Assembly (NCBI RefSeq): GCF_001636545.1
Contig: NZ_JFHK01000004.1
Coordinates: 62,001-126,000, forward strand
From: Kosmotoga arenicorallina S304
Lineage (GTDB): Bacteria > Thermotogota > Thermotogae > Petrotogales > Kosmotogaceae
Direction: 5' to 3'
DNA length: 64,000 nucleotides
Shown here: positions 35,303 to 43,861 of the stretch, one piece after another
Layout: each line of letters begins with the position of its first letter
Numbering within the stretch: the first letter of the stretch is position 1
Made by a program: the position numbers and the translations under genes
The notes under the pieces: generated by a model
Database searches by the model: none
What the model saw: only the letters and a program-made list of their open reading frames with translations
What the model was told of the DNA's origin: nothing

Positions 35303-36351
35303 ATCGAAGCAAAATTTATCCTTTGCTCGTTCCTACTGTATCTGTCTTAATAGCGCTTGCAATAGCATCAGTTATCATAATAATAATTGGGAAAAATCCT
35401 ATTTCAGCTTATGCGGTAATGATCAAAGGTGCTTTTGGCGGATCGGAGCAGCTGGCGAATACCATTGTCAAAATGACCCCGCTTGTACTCACCGGATTGG
35501 CAGTGGGATTCGGTTTTAGAGCTGGTGTTTTCAACATCGGTGCAGAAGGTCAGATGGCAATCGGTGCGCTCATTGGCTCAATGGTAGCTATTAATATGGG
35601 AGCGGTTCCTTCACTGATAACCATTCCAGTTGTTATAGTAACTGGGATGCTGGGAGGAGCTATCTGGGCATCAATAGCCGGTTTTTTGAAAGCCTTCACG
35701 GGAGCACATGAAGTCATTTCAACTATTATGCTGAACTGGATTGCCGCCAATCTCGCCTCTTTTATGGTCACCGGACCTCTGGCTGTGGGATCCGGAACAC
35801 CAAAAAGCCCGGAAATTGCTGAATCAGCAAAACTTCCCATCATGATGAAAGTTCAGGCCACAGAGCTCAGCATAGGCATAATTATCGCTGTAATAGTGGC
35901 GATTATTATGCAGATCATCCTTGAACGGACAACCATGGGATATGAACTGAAGGGCGTCGGTTTCAATCCCTATGCTTCGGAATACGGTGGAATAAGCATA
36001 AGGAAGAATATCATCTTAACCATGGCTATAAGTGGAGCTCTGGCTGGAATGGCCGGTATTATAGATATCATGGGAGTACCGCCACATCGATTTGTTGGAG
36101 AACTGACAGGTGGTAGAGGGTTCGACGGTATCACAATTGCGCTGATAGGAAGAAATAACCCTGTCGGTATTATTTTTGCTGCCCTTCTCATTGCAGCTCT
36201 CAGGACGGGCTCAAACGCTATGCAGATCAGTGCACAGATACCCGATGACATTGTCATAATCATTCAGGGTATCGTTATCTTCCTTGTAGCTGCTGAAAGG
36301 ATTGTAGCCACCATCATCAACTGGAAAAGAAAGAGGGGTGAACTCGCATGA
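35299..36351 (+). CDS. Nucleoside ABC importer permease, first subunit
   Basis: A 350-residue BPD_transp_2-type permease with about nine membrane helices. Family patterns include GLAVGFGFRAGVFNIGAEGQ, GAHEVISTIMLNWIA, GAGMAG-like ALAGMAGIIDIMG and GRGFDGITIALIGRNNP. The start overlaps the ATPase gene by ATGA. It forms a heterodimer with the next gene product. Confidence 0.93.
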   Translation: MNRSKIYPLLVPTVSVLIALAIASVIIIIIGKNPISAYAVMIKGAFGGSEQLANTIVKMTPLVLTGLAVGFGFRAGVFNIGAEGQMAIGALIGSMVAINMGAVPSLITIPVVIVTGMLGGAIWASIAGFLKAFTGAHEVISTIMLNWIAANLASFMVTGPLAVGSGTPKSPEIAESAKLPIMMKVQATELSIGIIIAVIVAIIMQIILERTTMGYELKGVGFNPYASEYGGISIRKNIILTMAISGALAGMAGIIDIMGVPPHRFVGELTGGRGFDGITIALIGRNNPVGIIFAALLIAALRTGSNAMQISAQIPDDIVIIIQGIVIFLVAAERIVATIINWKRKRGELA

Positions 36352-37304
36352 GTTGGATTGAAGCTATATTCTCTATTCTTGTAAACCCCCTATTTTATAA
36401 ATTAATGCTGCTTTCTGCTACACCTTTGATTTTTGCTTCACTCGGCGGTGTTTATAGTGAATCCACTGGCGTAACAAATATAGCCCTTGAAGGAATTATG
36501 CTTATGGGAGCCTTTGTTTCAATTGTTTTTACACAGATCACCGGAAATCCATGGATAGGTGTGATTGCTGCCGTGGTCATAGGCTTTGGCTTTTCCTGGT
36601 TGCACGCATGGGCAAGTATACGCTGGTCCGCAAATCAAATCGTAAGTGCAACTGCATTGATTATTATAGCTCAGGGTATAACTTCATTCCTTATGAAGCC
36701 AATTTTTGGACATGAAGGGCAAACAGACTTTATCGGCAAAATTAGCGACCTTCATATTCCTTTTCTGGAAAAGATTCCCTTTATTGGAGAAATCTTTGGC
36801 GAACTAAGCCCCTTTGTTTATATTGCCCTTGCCCTTGTGGCATTTAGCTGGTTCCTCATGTACAAAACTCCATTGGGTTTGAGAATGAGGGCGGTTGGTG
36901 AAAATCCCGAAGCTGCCGATACGCTGGGAATAAATGTCTACAAAACGCGTTATTTCGGGGTCCTTATGAGTGGTATACTCGCAAGTCTTGGTGGAGCTTT
37001 CCTTTCGGTTGGAGAACTTGGAAGATTTGTTGAAAACATGGTTCACGGCAGAGGCTTTATAGCATTGGCTGCTATGATACTTGGTAACTGGAACCCCGTT
37101 GGCGCAATGTGGGCAGCTTTGCTCTTTGGCGCGGCTGAAGCCATGAACCTTCAATTGCAAAGCAGTTCTATTGTTTCGGTTTCAGCCACTATTAAACCGT
37201 TGTTCAACATGCTTCCCTTTGTTGTCACGCTAATTGTGGTTGGTGGATTTATTGGCAAGACCAGGGCACCTGCAGCCGATGGTGTCCCTTACGAAAAAGA
37301 ATAG
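36348..37304 (+). CDS. Nucleoside ABC importer permease, second subunit
   Basis: A 318-residue permease of the same family, shorter than its partner. Patterns: ASLGGVYSESTGVTNIALEG, WSANQIVSATALIIIAQG, RAVGENPEAADTLGIN, SLGGAFLSVGELGRF, GRGFIALAAMILGNWNP. It overlaps the previous gene by 4 bases and is the last gene of the operon, followed 13 bases later by a strong terminator. Confidence 0.93.
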   Translation: MSWIEAIFSILVNPLFYKLMLLSATPLIFASLGGVYSESTGVTNIALEGIMLMGAFVSIVFTQITGNPWIGVIAAVVIGFGFSWLHAWASIRWSANQIVSATALIIIAQGITSFLMKPIFGHEGQTDFIGKISDLHIPFLEKIPFIGEIFGELSPFVYIALALVAFSWFLMYKTPLGLRMRAVGENPEAADTLGINVYKTRYFGVLMSGILASLGGAFLSVGELGRFVENMVHGRGFIALAAMILGNWNPVGAMWAALLFGAAEAMNLQLQSSSIVSVSATIKPLFNMLPFVVTLIVVGGFIGKTRAPAADGVPYEKE

Positions 37305-37317
37305 ACACAAACCCTTG

Positions 37318-37346
37318 AAAATCCCCCGTACCATGGGGGATTTTTT
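37318..37346 (+). terminator. Rho-independent terminator of the nucleoside-import operon
   Basis: The 10-bp stem AAAATCCCCC/GGGGGATTTT, seven-base loop, runs into TTTTTT. It closes the unit that begins upstream at rex-udk or at the large membrane protein. Confidence 0.92.
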
Positions 37347-37357
37347 CTTTTCTCTCC

Positions 37358-37386
37358 TTGAAAGATTGTCCCCCTTATGGTATTAT
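37358..37386 (+). promoter_or_regulatory. Promoter of tRNA-Thr(GGT)
   Basis: TTGAAA (37358-37363) and TATTAT (37381-37386) with a 17-base spacer; the tRNA begins 11 bases after the -10 box. Confidence 0.82.
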
Positions 37387-37397
37387 ATTTCTGGTGT

Positions 37398-37474
37398 GCA
37401 GGCGTAGCTTCAATCGGTGGAGCGCCGCCTTGGTAAGGCGGAGGTTGTGAGTTCGAGTCTCATCGCCTGCTCCA
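37398..37474 (+). tRNA. tRNA-Thr (anticodon GGT)
   Basis: 77 bases including encoded CCA. Acceptor GCAGGCG/CGCCTGC, anticodon stem CCGCC/GGCGG with loop TTGGTAA (anticodon GGU), T stem GTGAG/CTCAT (with a G-U), T loop TTCGAGT, discriminator T. It reads ACC/ACU. It is the second threonine tRNA of the window. Confidence 0.96.
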
Positions 37475-37504
37475 AAGGCCTCGTTTTAGAGGCCTTTTAT
37501 TTTG
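37474..37504 (+). terminator. Rho-independent terminator of tRNA-Thr(GGT)
   Basis: The 9-bp stem AAAGGCCTC/GAGGCCTTT, loop GTTTTA, begins with the final A of the tRNA CCA end and runs into TTATTTT. The next promoter (-35 at 37502) begins right in its tail. Confidence 0.88.
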
Positions 37505-37530
37505 GAATGGGATTACCTTTATGTTAATAT
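37502..37530 (+). promoter_or_regulatory. Promoter of the multi-PAS protein gene
   Basis: TTGGAA (37502-37507) and TAATAT (37525-37530) with a 17-base spacer. It covers an upstream in-frame ATG at 37521, supporting the downstream TTG start at 37584. Confidence 0.65.
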
Positions 37531-37583
37531 ATTTAACAAGACCAGATAGTTTATTTCTGCTGATCCAGTATGGAGGGGTCTTT

Positions 37584-39356
37584 TTGCTTGAAATGCTTTC
37601 ACGTTATCGAGTGGTCCTTGTTGGAAGAGGGCAACGGGATGCTCGGCGTTTGATTGATGCTTTCTCCTCTAAATTTGATATTCGTTACACAGAAGAGATA
37701 GGTGATGATCTCTGGCTTTTTTCTGATCTCATCATTTTCGACTTCATCAGAAAGGATATCATCGAACGTGCAAGAAAGGAAAGCGTAAATTACCTGTTTC
37801 TGATAGGCAACGAAGCCGATGTGAATAAATTTAGCCTGAAAGAAGAAGAGTATGTTCTCAAAGGCCCCGGATATCTTCATTACCTCAGCAAAATCGTGTA
37901 TAACATGCTTAAAAACAGAAGAATCCAGCAAGTATTGCAGTTTGAGAAAAACAAATATGACACACTCGTCAACAATATGGGTTGTGGCATGCTGCTCCTA
38001 CGCAAAGATGGAAAAATAATATTTTCAAACGATGCTGCGAAAGCGATCCTCGGATTTTCAGATAGCGAGCTTTTTCACAAGAGCTTAAAGGAAATCATGA
38101 TTGAGAAGGAAATATGCAATAAAATTCTCGGAGGATACAACATTAATAATCAGAAATGCACCCTTGTAAATGCCTTCTCGGATGAGAGAATGGTTACCCT
38201 TAACAGCACCATGTCTCTCTATGAAGCCGAAAGGGTCATACAAGTTACTTTCATGGACATCACCACGCAAATAAAGAACGAAAAGCTCATTGAGTTTCAG
38301 TGGAACTTTCTTGACAATATAGAGGAAATTGCCCTTGCAGTTGACTCAAAGGGTGATATTGTTTACTTAAACCAATTTGCTGCGAAAAGCCATGGGTATG
38401 AGATTCAGGAAATGCTTGGAACTCCTGAACAGAATTATGTTAAGCAGTATTCAAGATATCTGAAAAGTAAGGCGCGCTCTCTCAAAGAGTCGGGAAGATG
38501 GATGGGCAAAGAGACACATTTGACAAAAGACGGGAAAAACTTCATTGTTGAGGCAAGAAGAAAATTGCTAAAAACAGAAAAAGGAGTTTTCGAGCTCATG
38601 GTCGGGCGCGATGTCACCGCAAAACACGAAATGGAAAGAAAACTCAAACTGCATTCGTTGCTGCTTAATAACGTCAGTGAAATCGTCATAGCCATAGACG
38701 GTTCATATAGAGTGTTATACATGAATAAAACTGCAGAAGACTTCTTCCGAATAAGTTTCAGAAAAGCTTCTGGAAAGAAATTAAATGAACTCTCTTCTGA
38801 ACTCTACAAAAAACTCTATGAAGGGATATTTTCGTTGTGTAATGATACCGCACCTAACAGGTTGGTCGAAATTGAAGAAGAGCAAGGGACAAAGATCATG
38901 CTTCAACTGATTTCCCGATGTGTTAAAGAAAAGGGAAGGGTAATAGGTTACGTGATCACGGGAAAGGATATAAGTGGTATATACTATATTCTCCCGAATT
39001 TAAAAAGCAGGGTTGAGCTTCTTGAAAAGCTCTTTAATCCTTCCGTAGCAACAGATCTTAAAGGAAGGATTCTTTACGCCAATTTCAGCTGGCTGGAAAC
39101 CTTTGGGATAAATGATATGAATAACATTATGGGTATGAAATTGGTGCCTTCCTTCATACAATCTTCTGAAAAGGAAAGAAATAAAATAAATAAACTTCTC
39201 GAAAAGGACGGGTATGTGTATCTGGATGAGGTCTCGTTTCTGGTGAATGGGAACCCACACAAAGCACCCATGATAATATTCAGGCTTCGCGACAGAAGAG
39301 GTTATTTTATTGCCGATATCAGCATAATAATGAAAAGCAAGATAACCCACCAGTGA
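37584..39356 (+). CDS. Pseudo-receiver plus multi-PAS signalling protein without an output domain
   Basis: 590 residues. The first ~105 look like a degenerate receiver (YRVVLVG, DLIIFDF, YLFLIG, YVLKG). Four PAS-like domains follow, starting near ~125 (GCGMLLLRKDGKIIFSNDAA), ~250 (ALAVDSKGDIVYLN), ~365 (IVIAIDGSYRVLYMNKTAE) and ~480 (SVATDLKGRILYANFSWLE). No kinase, GGDEF, EAL, methyl-accepting or DNA-binding domain is present, so it presumably signals through a partner protein. TTG 37584 is chosen because GGAGGGG lies five bases upstream and a promoter covers the earlier ATG. It abuts the convergent HAD gene with no terminator. Confidence 0.78.
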   Translation: MLEMLSRYRVVLVGRGQRDARRLIDAFSSKFDIRYTEEIGDDLWLFSDLIIFDFIRKDIIERARKESVNYLFLIGNEADVNKFSLKEEEYVLKGPGYLHYLSKIVYNMLKNRRIQQVLQFEKNKYDTLVNNMGCGMLLLRKDGKIIFSNDAAKAILGFSDSELFHKSLKEIMIEKEICNKILGGYNINNQKCTLVNAFSDERMVTLNSTMSLYEAERVIQVTFMDITTQIKNEKLIEFQWNFLDNIEEIALAVDSKGDIVYLNQFAAKSHGYEIQEMLGTPEQNYVKQYSRYLKSKARSLKESGRWMGKETHLTKDGKNFIVEARRKLLKTEKGVFELMVGRDVTAKHEMERKLKLHSLLLNNVSEIVIAIDGSYRVLYMNKTAEDFFRISFRKASGKKLNELSSELYKKLYEGIFSLCNDTAPNRLVEIEEEQGTKIMLQLISRCVKEKGRVIGYVITGKDISGIYYILPNLKSRVELLEKLFNPSVATDLKGRILYANFSWLETFGINDMNNIMGMKLVPSFIQSSEKERNKINKLLEKDGYVYLDEVSFLVNGNPHKAPMIIFRLRDRRGYFIADISIIMKSKITHQ

Positions 39357-40154
39357 CTATTTCAGGAGTTTTATCAATTTCATCGCTGTTCTTCCAAATC
39401 CAGCCTCATAATTAGCAGAGGCAATGACATCAGCTGCTTTTCGTGCGTTGGGAGTAGCATTTGCAACCGCAACAGAAAAGCCTGCTTCCTCAAATAAAGG
39501 AACATCGTTATCATTATCCCCAAATGCGACTACACAGGCAGGGTCGACATGTAAATCTTCGCATAAGTATTTTAGTCCAAGCCCCTTATTGACACCTTCT
39601 GGAAGCAGGTCAAGATATGTAGCAAAGGATCTAAAAACATTGAGATGATTGTATCTGGCAGCGAAATGTGCGCTTAAAACTTCTACTTTCTCAGGTGTAT
39701 CTATTATCAGGAGCTTGGTAGGAGTATTTTTGGTCACAAATTCAATAAATTTCTCTTCAACTCTAAAATCAACAGCCGAATGCTTCGCATACTCCCGCGC
39801 TTTTTCACAATCGAAGGGAACGACAAGTTCATCGTTAACATAGGCTTGAATGTATAACCCCTTTGACAGGCTGTAACTGACTATGTCTTTCGCCATTTCT
39901 GTGGTGATGTTTTTGCTGAAAATAACGTCTCTTCCATTCCATACGACCGCACCATTGTAAGCTATAATCGGATGGATTTTATTGAGTTTTGAAGATTGAA
40001 ACTTTATGACAGAGCTCAACATTCTGCCGCTGGCAAAAAATATCATTATACCTTCCTCTTCAATTTCCTTTAAGGCATCAAGGTTTTCCTGTGGAATATT
40101 TCCCTTAGAGTCTATAAAAGTACCATCAATATCTATCACAAAGGCTTCTATCAT
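39357..40154 (-). CDS. HAD-superfamily Cof-type phosphatase
   Basis: 265 residues of the Cof/IIB HAD class: motif I FVIDIDGTFIDS, motif II FFASGRM, a C2-type cap, motif III Lys (GVNKGLGLKYL), motif IV VAFGDNDNDVPLFEEAG. It likely dephosphorylates a sugar phosphate or flavin/nucleotide intermediate; the substrate is not predictable. The ATG at 40154 is chosen (GGAG six bases upstream); a longer frame runs into nadE. It directly follows nadE. Confidence 0.88.
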   Translation of the reverse strand: MIEAFVIDIDGTFIDSKGNIPQENLDALKEIEEEGIMIFFASGRMLSSVIKFQSSKLNKIHPIIAYNGAVVWNGRDVIFSKNITTEMAKDIVSYSLSKGLYIQAYVNDELVVPFDCEKAREYAKHSAVDFRVEEKFIEFVTKNTPTKLLIIDTPEKVEVLSAHFAARYNHLNVFRSFATYLDLLPEGVNKGLGLKYLCEDLHVDPACVVAFGDNDNDVPLFEEAGFSVAVANATPNARKAADVIASANYEAGFGRTAMKLIKLLK

Positions 40155-40156
40155 TT

Positions 40157-41872
40157 TCATCTCCTGTATCCATTGGTTATCGGCATTCGCCAATCTTTGC
40201 CAAAGGCTCGGCGGGAGATCTTTATGCCAGGAGCTCCCTGTTTTCTTTTGTACTCATTCCTTCTTAACAACTTCAACACTAAATCAACAACTTTCCCGTC
40301 GTATCCATGCTCCACAATCTCAGTCTGTGACAAACCCTCCTCAATATAAAGCTGCAAGATGCCATCCAAAATCTCATAAGGCGGAAGTGTATCCTGGTCA
40401 CGCTGGTCAGGTTTCAATTCCGCTGATGGCGCTTTTTCGAATACCCTTTTTGGTATTATCTCTTTCCCCTTCATTTCGTTGAAATAGTTCGCCAGTGCGT
40501 ATACTTCTGTTTTATATACATCTTTTATAACGGCAATCCCACCAGCCATATCACCATAAAGAGTCGCATATCCAGTAGCTATCTCGCTTTTATTGCCCGT
40601 AGCAAGAACAAGCCATCCGAATTTGTTCGAGAGTGCCATTAAATAGTTCCCGCGAATTCTGGCTTGAATATTTTCCTCAGTCACATCCGCCTTTGTATTT
40701 TTGAATGTGGCTTTGAGTGCATCCAAATATGAGTGGTAAACTTCTTTGATGGGAATAGTCAGGGTATTTATCGAAAGATTTTCAGCCAATGAAATCGCGT
40801 CTTCAATGCTCTCCTTTGATGTGAACTCCGATGGCATTAAAACGCCAATGACGTTATCGCTGCCAAGGGCTTCTGAAGCAATACACGCAACCAAAGACGA
40901 ATCCATCCCGCCGCTTAAACCTAATGCTACCTTCTCAAAGCCATTTTTTCGAACATAATCCCTTAAACCAAGCACCAGAGCCCTGAACGCTTCCTCCTCC
41001 CGGGGGCTTTCATACAAATTAACTTCTGGGGTAAGCTCAATTGCCGACTTCACTGAAATAGGAAGCTTTACGGTTTCAAGCTCTGACACCTTTGAATAAC
41101 CTTTACGCTTTCCTTCGTATAGGTTATACCTTGTAGATACAGAAGGATCCACGTCGACAACAAAAAGCTCTTCTTCAAAAGCTTTTGCAATATGGTACTT
41201 CCCCTCCGGGGTTACAAGCATACTTCTCCCATCAAAGACCAGCTCGTCCTGGCCTCCCACCATATTGCAATAAGCTATTGTGGCTGAATACTCCATCGCT
41301 CTGGTCAATAATATATTCAACCTTGACCTCCACTTATTGACCGAAAAGGGAGAAGCTGAAAGGTTTACAATTAGATTTGCCCCGGCAATGGATTGATCAA
41401 TGATGGGGCCAGCGGGAACCCAGAGGTCTTCACAGATGTTGACGCCTATTTTCAGGGAAGCATGCTCAACCAATATCGGTTTGTTTCCGGGGGCAAAATA
41501 TCTCTTCTCATCAAAAACAGAATAATTTGGAAGGTGCATTTTATGGTACTTGCCTTTTATTTCGCCATCTTTCAGTATAGCAGCAGAATTATATATCTCG
41601 CTATCGTAATCCACAAAGCCAAGAAAGACAAGAGTTTCCGATCCTTTTGTCGCTGCTGCGACTTTCTCAAGAGCCTTCAAATTTTCCTTTATAAAATCAA
41701 GCCTTAGCAAAAGGTCTTCAGGGGGATATCCTGTAATGGTCAATTCAGGAAATACGAGAATATCTATATCATTTTCCCGGGCCAAATCAAGATATGTAAA
41801 GACTTTTTCAACATTACCATCTATGTCACCAACCGTAATATCGATTTGAGCAAGACCCAACCTAATCACCAT
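40157..41872 (-). CDS. nadE: Glutamine-dependent NAD+ synthetase
   Basis: 571 residues, fusing an N-terminal nitrilase-type glutaminase (Glu in FPELTITGYP, Lys in KGKYHKMHLPN, Cys in GVNICEDLW) with a C-terminal NAD synthetase (P-loop GLSGGMDSS; ATGNKSEIATGYATLYGD). It amidates nicotinate adenine dinucleotide using glutamine-derived ammonia. ATG 41872 follows GGAGG and overlaps the phospholipase-D-like gene by 11 bases. Confidence 0.95.
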   Translation of the reverse strand: MVIRLGLAQIDITVGDIDGNVEKVFTYLDLARENDIDILVFPELTITGYPPEDLLLRLDFIKENLKALEKVAAATKGSETLVFLGFVDYDSEIYNSAAILKDGEIKGKYHKMHLPNYSVFDEKRYFAPGNKPILVEHASLKIGVNICEDLWVPAGPIIDQSIAGANLIVNLSASPFSVNKWRSRLNILLTRAMEYSATIAYCNMVGGQDELVFDGRSMLVTPEGKYHIAKAFEEELFVVDVDPSVSTRYNLYEGKRKGYSKVSELETVKLPISVKSAIELTPEVNLYESPREEEAFRALVLGLRDYVRKNGFEKVALGLSGGMDSSLVACIASEALGSDNVIGVLMPSEFTSKESIEDAISLAENLSINTLTIPIKEVYHSYLDALKATFKNTKADVTEENIQARIRGNYLMALSNKFGWLVLATGNKSEIATGYATLYGDMAGGIAVIKDVYKTEVYALANYFNEMKGKEIIPKRVFEKAPSAELKPDQRDQDTLPPYEILDGILQLYIEEGLSQTEIVEHGYDGKVVDLVLKLLRRNEYKRKQGAPGIKISRRAFGKDWRMPITNGYRR

Positions 41873-42797
41873 ATCCGCTAACCTCCCAGAGATAATTGAA
41901 ATGGCTTATAAAAGCCTTTGCCAAATCTTCCGATTCAATTATAACAACTAACTCCCTATTTTTACTCCATGCGCTTTTAGTAAAGTTGGCCGAGCCAGTT
42001 ATGATAAATCGTCTGTCTATTATCAATGTCTTGTCATGAAGAAGCCATTTTTCTTTGTTGAAGCGGAGACCAAGCCCTGGCGAAAAATACTTGTAAAGGT
42101 AAGAACTCGATATATTCCAGTCATCTACAACACCTTTGACGTCGATCCCTTTGCTCGCCATATATTTGAAAACTGTCAAAAAGCGCGGGTCTGTAAAGGC
42201 GTATATCAAAAAAAATATTTCTCTCTTGGCTGATTGCAACTTTTTCAATATGATTTCATCAATGTTTTCATGGGGCGTAAGGTAGAAATAGGCGTTTTCT
42301 ACCTGAAAGTCGGGAGCTCTTTCCCCCTTTTTTATGGCTTGATAGAAATTCATAAGTCCTAGAGCAACCTCTTCGGACTTGAAACACAACAGAATATTTG
42401 AATCTTCACTCAATCCGCCGTGAGTTAGATTTCCCGTTGAAACGACTGCATAATGACCATCAATTATCATGAACTTCGCATGAATTAAAGCCTGTGAATT
42501 GTCGCACTCTAATTTAAATAGGAGATCATGAGATAAACTACGGAAAATAGAAGAATTGTCCACAATGCCTTCAACATAGATACCCCTTTTTACAAGCTCA
42601 TTCAATTTGTCTATTACCTTCGTTTCGTCAAGAGAATATGAGACAAAAAGCACTGTGCTCTCCGCTGTATCAAGCAATTGAATGACGCTTTCAGAAAGGG
42701 AGTATTTTTCTGAGGAATAATACTCTATTGTTGATGAATAAAGAGATATTCCGAAGAATAAAACGAGGAACGTGAGAAGTATCTTGATTGAAGACAT
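41862..42797 (-). CDS. Exported phospholipase-D-like (HKD) protein
   Basis: 311 residues: an N-terminal signal/anchor (IKILLTFLVLFFGISLYSS) and two HKD motifs, HAKFMIID with VSTGN and HDKTLIID with ITGSANFT, as in the Nuc/PLD nuclease-phospholipase family. The substrate could be nucleic acid or phospholipid. ATG 42797 is the only usable start: it comes directly after the T-tract of the tRNA-Ala terminator, with no ribosome binding site. The longer frame to 42980 would translate the tRNA itself. It overlaps nadE at its end. Confidence 0.82.
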   Translation of the reverse strand: MSSIKILLTFLVLFFGISLYSSTIEYYSSEKYSLSESVIQLLDTAESTVLFVSYSLDETKVIDKLNELVKRGIYVEGIVDNSSIFRSLSHDLLFKLECDNSQALIHAKFMIIDGHYAVVSTGNLTHGGLSEDSNILLCFKSEEVALGLMNFYQAIKKGERAPDFQVENAYFYLTPHENIDEIILKKLQSAKREIFFLIYAFTDPRFLTVFKYMASKGIDVKGVVDDWNISSSYLYKYFSPGLGLRFNKEKWLLHDKTLIIDRRFIITGSANFTKSAWSKNRELVVIIESEDLAKAFISHFNYLWEVSGYGD

Positions 42798-42826
42798 AAA
42801 AAGAGGGAACCTTTCGGTTCCCCTCT
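42798..42826 (-). terminator. Terminator hairpin between tRNA-Ala and the PLD gene
   Basis: On the minus strand AGAGGGGAACC pairs with GGTTCCCTCT (one bulged G) around a GAAA tetraloop, followed by TTTTT and immediately by the ATG of the PLD gene. Confidence 0.82.
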
Positions 42827-42901
42827 GGTGGAGTCGAAGGGATTCGAACCCTCGGCCTTCACAATGCCATTGTGACGCGCTCCCAGCTGCGCTACGACCC
42901 C
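42826..42901 (-). tRNA. tRNA-Ala (anticodon GGC)
   Basis: 76 bases with encoded CCA. Acceptor GGGGTCG/CGACTCC contains the G3-U70 pair that defines alanine tRNAs. D stem GCGC/GCGC, anticodon stem TCACA/TGTGA with loop ATGGCAT (anticodon GGC), T stem GAGGG/CCCTT, T loop TTCGAAT, discriminator A. Confidence 0.96.
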
Positions 42902-42912
42902 ACTCTGGAACA

Positions 42913-42941
42913 ATTATACGATACCAACTAAAAGTTTTCAA
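42913..42941 (-). promoter_or_regulatory. Promoter of tRNA-Ala(GGC)
   Basis: On the minus strand TTGAAA (42936-42941) and TATAAT (42913-42918) with a 17-base spacer, placed between the secF stop and the tRNA, which begins 11 bases after the -10 box. Confidence 0.88.
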
Positions 42942-42955
42942 GTACCTTTGCGAAT

Positions 42956-43861
42956 TTATCTCTTCTTTCTTTCGAGCCATCCAATAACCACCGGAGCGGC
43001 AATGTACAGTGAAGAATAAGTACCCACAACAACACCGATCAAAATGCCGAAGGCGAAAGGCCTAAGAACCTCTCCGGAAAAGATGAACAGAGTAAGTACA
43101 GCCAAAAATGTTGTCAAGGAAGTATTCAAAGATCTTACGATAACATCATTGATACTTTTGTTGACTATTTCTGCAATTGTTTTGCCGCCCATTTTTCTCA
43201 TATTTTCCCTTACCCTGTCATACACAACGATGGTATCATTCAAAGAATAACCAAGTAATGTAAGCAATGCCGCTATAACCGGGGCGTTGATTTCCATACC
43301 GAAAATGCTGAAAAAGCCCAGGGTAATGAGCAAATCGTGAACCAGTGCAATAATTGCACCAACACCAAAGGAGAATTGGAATCTAATCGTTATATAAAGC
43401 AGTATAAGTGCAACCGCAATTACAACAGCTGTCCACGCATAGCCCTTTATTTCCTGAGCGGCAAATCCTGATATTTTATTCACTGAAAGCATGTCCGAGG
43501 CAACTACTCCTTTGTCTGCCAGAGCTTTGAGTATCGTATCCGCCAATTCTTCATCGCTTTCAGTGTTTACGACAATCGAGAAACGCGCTTTTTCCGCTTC
43601 TCCGGTTTCACCTGTGAGAGGCTTTTGCTTTATTATCCTTGCAGATCCGAAAATAGGATCTTCAGCGGAAAGTTCTGAACGCATATCAGCAACACTGAAA
43701 TTGATATCAGGAACGAGAATGCTGACCTCAGTACCACCGGTGAAGTCAATACCGAGGTTGAATCCCTTCACAAAGAAGAGAACGATGGAAATGAGGATGA
43801 GCAAAATAGATAAAAATATAAATGCACGCCTTTTTCCTACAAAATCTACATTGAACCTCAT
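42956..43861 (-). CDS. secF: Protein translocase subunit SecF
   Basis: 301 residues with six membrane helices and the SecF signatures GFNLGIDFTGGTE near the start and LLGYSLNDTIVVYDRVREN in the membrane domain. It forms the proton-driven SecDF complex that completes preprotein export. ATG 43861 overlaps the secD stop (ATGA). It is the last protein gene of the yajC-secD-secF unit; tRNA-Ala with its own promoter follows. Confidence 0.96.
   Translation of the reverse strand: MRFNVDFVGKRRAFIFLSILLILISIVLFFVKGFNLGIDFTGGTEVSILVPDINFSVADMRSELSAEDPIFGSARIIKQKPLTGETGEAEKARFSIVVNTESDEELADTILKALADKGVVASDMLSVNKISGFAAQEIKGYAWTAVVIAVALILLYITIRFQFSFGVGAIIALVHDLLITLGFFSIFGMEINAPVIAALLTLLGYSLNDTIVVYDRVRENMRKMGGKTIAEIVNKSINDVIVRSLNTSLTTFLAVLTLFIFSGEVLRPFAFGILIGVVVGTYSSLYIAAPVVIGWLERKKR

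Noticed and set aside
42798-42980. An N-terminal extension of the phospholipase-D-like protein reading through this stretch
   Set aside because: It would translate the tRNA-Ala gene and its terminator; the ATG at 42797 directly precedes the signal helix.
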